A DNA stretch of 16,748 nt, taken from positions 1 through 16,748 of the forward strand of contig JAPKAW010000018.1 of NCBI GenBank assembly GCA_028825055.1, in the 5' to 3' direction. Positions 14,671 through 16,748 of this stretch are shown here, one piece after another; the stretch's first letter is position 1, and every line of letters starts with the position of its first letter. A model generated the notes under the pieces. It saw nothing but the letters and a program-made list of their open reading frames with translations. It had not been told where the DNA came from and ran no database searches. Source of the stretch: Flavobacteriales bacterium (lineage in GTDB: Bacteria > Bacteroidota > Bacteroidia > Flavobacteriales_D > Sanyastnellaceae). Both the position numbers and the translations under genes were made by a program.

Positions 14671-16014
14671 ATGAAAGCAGAAAAGACAATTTTAATTTTG
14701 GGAGCCGGGCGCTCCAGTTCGTCATTAATACAGGCTTTATTGGAGAAGGCGCAATCGAGTGAATGGAAGGTAGCCGTTGGTGACATGGACGTGGAGATGG
14801 CAAGATCTAAATGCTATGGTCACCCGTGCGCAGAATGGTTTGAGATTGATTCAAAGAATCCAACCGATCGGAATGACCGCATTGCCAAGGCGGATTTGGT
14901 CATCTCCATGGTGCCGGCATTTCTCCATCCTGAAATTGCTTCCTTAGCCATTGAGGCAGGAGTGCCTGTGATTACCCCGAGCTATGTGGGACCTGAAATG
15001 CAGGCATTGCACGAACGCGCTTGTGAAAAAGGAGTGCTGGTCTTGAATGAGATTGGACTAGATCCGGGAATCGATCACTTGAGCGCTGCGCAAATCTTGG
15101 ACCGCATCCGAAAGGATGGAGGCAACATCAAGGCGTTTGAATCCTATTGTGGTGGACTGATTGCTCCGGATTCTGATGACAATCCGTGGCATTATAAATT
15201 CAGTTGGAACCCACGTAATGTAATCCTGGCTGGTCAGGCTGGAGCTGCGACGTTCTTGGAAGGCGGGAAGCATTGTCTGATCCCTCCCCATCGTGTGTTC
15301 AAAGATGCACGAAGCATCGAAGTGGCAGGCATTCCGTATGAAGGTTATCCAAACAGGGATTCGATTGCCTACGAAGAGAAGTATGGACTGAAAGGGGTGG
15401 AAACGCTCATTCGGGGTACGTTGAGGGGAGATGGCTATTGTTCTAGTTGGGACGTGCTTGTGCAGTTGGGTTGTGTTCGCGATGATGCTGAAATGCAGTG
15501 GGCTGAGGGCGTTTCATGGGCCGTTTGGATGCGCTCATTCTTGCCTTCTAGAGCGGCTGAATTATCGCTGCGAGATGCCATCCAGTCTGTGACGGATGCA
15601 TCGGAAGCGTGTTTGGACCGCTTGGAATGGCTCGGTTTGATGCGTGATGACATTGGTCCCGTTCGATTCAGCGGCACGCCCGCTCAAATCATCCAGGACT
15701 TGCTCGAAGACAAATGGCGCTTGCAGCCAACTGACCGTGATTTGGTGGTCATGTGGCACCGGTTTGAATATGAGCAAAACGGACAAACGCATGAGATTAC
15801 AAGCTCCTTGGTATTGGAAGGAAGGGACGCAACTTATACGGCCATGTCCGATACGGTTGGTTGGCCCATGGCGTTGGCTGCCGAAGCCATCCTAAAGGGC
15901 GAATTCAAACGGGTTGGGGTTGAAGTGCCTTTGCACCGTGATTACTATGACATTCTCATGCCTAGATTGGAGGCTATGGGGGTTCACTTCAATGAAGAAC
16001 ACCGGTCATGGTGA
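14671..16014 (+). CDS. Saccharopine dehydrogenase (Lys9/AASS-type reductase)
   Basis: A 447-residue enzyme with an N-terminal Rossmann fold (ILILGAGRSSSSL, GxGxxx at 11-16; GDMD acidic strand end near 37-40) and the family signature NEIGLDPGIDHLSA at 126-139. This is the C-terminal half type of the animal AASS protein and yeast Lys9. It interconverts saccharopine with glutamate and 2-aminoadipate 6-semialdehyde using NAD(P). In Bacteroidota such genes are usually taken to act in lysine breakdown, with a separate lysine-ketoglutarate reductase not seen here. Later motifs such as ESYCGGLIAPDSDDNPWHYK (155 on) fit the substrate domain. The start is ATG, the first in frame after the divergent promoter region. 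The next gene overlaps its end by 7 bp. A function on another saccharopine-like substrate is not excluded. Confidence 0.9.
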   Translation: MKAEKTILILGAGRSSSSLIQALLEKAQSSEWKVAVGDMDVEMARSKCYGHPCAEWFEIDSKNPTDRNDRIAKADLVISMVPAFLHPEIASLAIEAGVPVITPSYVGPEMQALHERACEKGVLVLNEIGLDPGIDHLSAAQILDRIRKDGGNIKAFESYCGGLIAPDSDDNPWHYKFSWNPRNVILAGQAGAATFLEGGKHCLIPPHRVFKDARSIEVAGIPYEGYPNRDSIAYEEKYGLKGVETLIRGTLRGDGYCSSWDVLVQLGCVRDDAEMQWAEGVSWAVWMRSFLPSRAAELSLRDAIQSVTDASEACLDRLEWLGLMRDDIGPVRFSGTPAQIIQDLLEDKWRLQPTDRDLVVMWHRFEYEQNGQTHEITSSLVLEGRDATYTAMSDTVGWPMALAAEAILKGEFKRVGVEVPLHRDYYDILMPRLEAMGVHFNEEHRSW

Positions 16015-16445
16015 TACTCAGTGGTATGCTCTGTTTGATGTGCTGGGGTGCGCCGGAGTGGCCTGCTGATGGTCAAGCTGATCGAGATTGGGTGATTGAA
16101 GCCATTCAATGGCGGATGCATCACGGCATCTATGGCTGCGAAGAGGTCATGCCAGGTTTGGATGCGTTGACGCTGGAGTGGATTGCTGAGACAACGGAAT
16201 TTACTGTCGAGATTAACCGATCTGAGTGGCCGTTTTTAGAGAAAGCGCCCGAATTGCTCTCCGTTTTGATTCAAGTCAAAGCGCTGAACCGAATGCTGTT
16301 GGAAGTTGAATCAGAAAAAAGTAGACGAAGGGCTCTACGAGGTGTGCGTCGGGTGGCGAGAAAAACGGATGGATTGCCAGTAAAAGCAATGCGTTCAGAC
16401 TTTCTTGACTTGCTCTATTCAAGCAACCACAAAGGTGGTCACTGA
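16008..16445 (+). CDS. Uncharacterised 145-residue protein with hydrophobic N-terminus
   Basis: I do not recognise this family. The start ATG overlaps the end of the saccharopine dehydrogenase gene by 7 bp, so it is probably in the same transcript and translationally coupled. The first 15 residues (MVILSGMLCLMCWGA) are hydrophobic and could be a short signal peptide cleaved near WGA, although a basic n-region is lacking; ATG 16026 is another possible start. The middle is rich in Trp and acidic residues with helical spacing (WVIEAIQWRMHHGIYGCEEV, then LDALTLEWIAETTEFTVEIN). The C-terminus holds a basic stretch (KSRRRALRGVRRVARK, 104-119). Codon use looks like that of its neighbours. It may be an exported or periplasmic protein; no function is proposed. 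Confidence 0.65.
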   Translation: MVILSGMLCLMCWGAPEWPADGQADRDWVIEAIQWRMHHGIYGCEEVMPGLDALTLEWIAETTEFTVEINRSEWPFLEKAPELLSVLIQVKALNRMLLEVESEKSRRRALRGVRRVARKTDGLPVKAMRSDFLDLLYSSNHKGGH

Positions 16446-16525
16446 AGCAATAAAAAACAGGATAATGAGCGCGTAATAGCGCAATGGAATGCTCTGCATG
16501 GTCCTGTTTACGAGAGAATTTCAAT

Positions 16526-16555
16526 AGGGTTGCAGAGAAGACCCTTTCTTTTTTT
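16526..16555 (+). terminator. Candidate intrinsic terminator after the dehydrogenase operon
   Basis: AGGGT (16526-16530) pairs with ACCCT (16541-16545) around a 10-base loop, followed by TTCTTTTTTT. The stem is short but the T-tract is good. It lies between the 145-residue gene and ispH, where a terminator is expected. The rest of 16446-16629 holds no convincing gene. Confidence 0.55.
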
Positions 16556-16587
16556 CAATGTGGCAACATTTTTTCATGCTGCAGGGT

Positions 16588-16595
16588 TAGGTTTG
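16588..16595 (+). promoter_or_regulatory. Candidate -7 box of the ispH promoter
   Basis: TAGGTTTG is an exact match to the Bacteroidota TAnnTTTG -7 box, 34 bp before the ispH ATG and just after the candidate terminator. A leader of about 25-30 bases would result. No clear -33 TTG is seen at 19-23 bp upstream. Confidence 0.45.
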
Positions 16596-16629
16596 ATGAT
16601 TCCTAACTTCACTTTCGCCGAACCGAGTC

Positions 16630-16748
16630 ATGCGTTCATTTGAAATCCCCGATTTTTATAAAAGCCCCATCATTTCGCGTGTGAAGCATGCGCGAAAAGT
16701 TCTCGATCCTCGAAAACAAGATTTCAGTCCTTCAGTCTTGGATTTTGG
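16630..16748 (+). CDS. ispH: 4-hydroxy-3-methylbut-2-enyl diphosphate reductase IspH, 5' part only
   Basis: The first 39 codons before the window ends. MRSFEIPDFYKSPIISRVK, then the Asp-Pro-Arg-Lys-Gln segment and DFSPSVLDFG match, as I recall it, the N-terminal extension that precedes the catalytic core of IspH in Flavobacteriia. There it is followed by the RHFGFCYGV cysteine loop, which lies beyond the edge. IspH is the [4Fe-4S] enzyme that makes IPP and DMAPP in the last step of the MEP pathway. The iron-sulfur cysteines cannot be checked here, so the call rests on the extension alone. Confidence 0.7.
   Translation, partial: MRSFEIPDFYKSPIISRVKHARKVLDPRKQDFSPSVLDF

Noticed and set aside
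16469..16482. GCGC-GTAATA-GCGC inverted repeat
   Set aside because: Stem of four pairs only, not followed closely by a T-tract on either strand; the 16526-16555 hairpin is the better terminator.
16276..16524. Minus-strand 82-codon frame
   Set aside because: Mostly antisense to the 145-residue gene, no motif, Leu/Phe/His-rich shadow composition.
1..16748. Mobile elements, CRISPR arrays, tRNA/rRNA genes
   Set aside because: No transposase or integrase, no regularly spaced repeats and no cloverleaf-like or rRNA segments were seen; the genes are compact core-type functions.

Overview
The window reads as chromosomal DNA of a member of the Bacteroidota, most likely of the Flavobacteriales (estimated GC near 50 %). 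This rests on the family mix: a Bacteroidota-type LptD with a C-terminal Phe, a split cysteine-rich Fe-S oxidoreductase pair, an MCE protein beside an Amidase_3 enzyme, an IspH with the N-terminal extension usual in this phylum, and TAnnTTTG-type -7 boxes. No mobile element, CRISPR array, tRNA or rRNA was seen. The content looks like stable core genome.

Bases 1-7334 (minus strand) hold a tight six-gene run. In transcription order it encodes an N-acetylmuramoyl-L-alanine amidase, an MlaD/MCE protein, a membrane 4Fe-4S protein, a CCG-domain Fe-S protein, FabG, and a von Willebrand factor A (VWA) membrane protein cut by the left edge. Gaps are 33 bp or less and three junctions overlap or nearly touch. 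Two genes (MCE and VWA) seem to use TTG starts. The two Fe-S genes together look like a split version of the EtfD/EMO-type membrane oxidoreductase that passes electrons from ETF to menaquinone.

Divergent from this run, 7333-9795 (plus) encodes the outer-membrane LPS-assembly protein LptD. The proposed start codons of amidase and LptD share one CATG, with a perfect -7 box about 10 bp before each, inside the opposite gene. Convergent to lptD are a 54-residue membrane protein and RidA (9803-10370, minus). Next, 10422-11063 (plus) is a TrpG/PabA glutamine amidotransferase, followed by a bidirectional hairpin terminator.

Bases 11140-14542 (minus) carry three consecutive lipoprotein genes: a TPR protein fused to a CsgG/LpoB-like domain, a large LPP20-type protein with an Ig-like middle segment, and a small LPP20-like protein. 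This set resembles the FlgO/FlgP/FlgT and LpoB/LPP20 groups of other phyla. It is the least explained system here and the best candidate for something undescribed.

Bases 14671-16445 (plus) encode a Lys9-type saccharopine dehydrogenase and an unrecognised 145-residue protein overlapping it by 7 bp. After a probable terminator and a promoter, the window ends in the first 39 codons of ispH.

Overall, most genes serve the cell envelope (LPS export, lipid transport, peptidoglycan cleavage, lipoproteins) or lipid metabolism (FabG, ETF-linked electron transfer, IspH).
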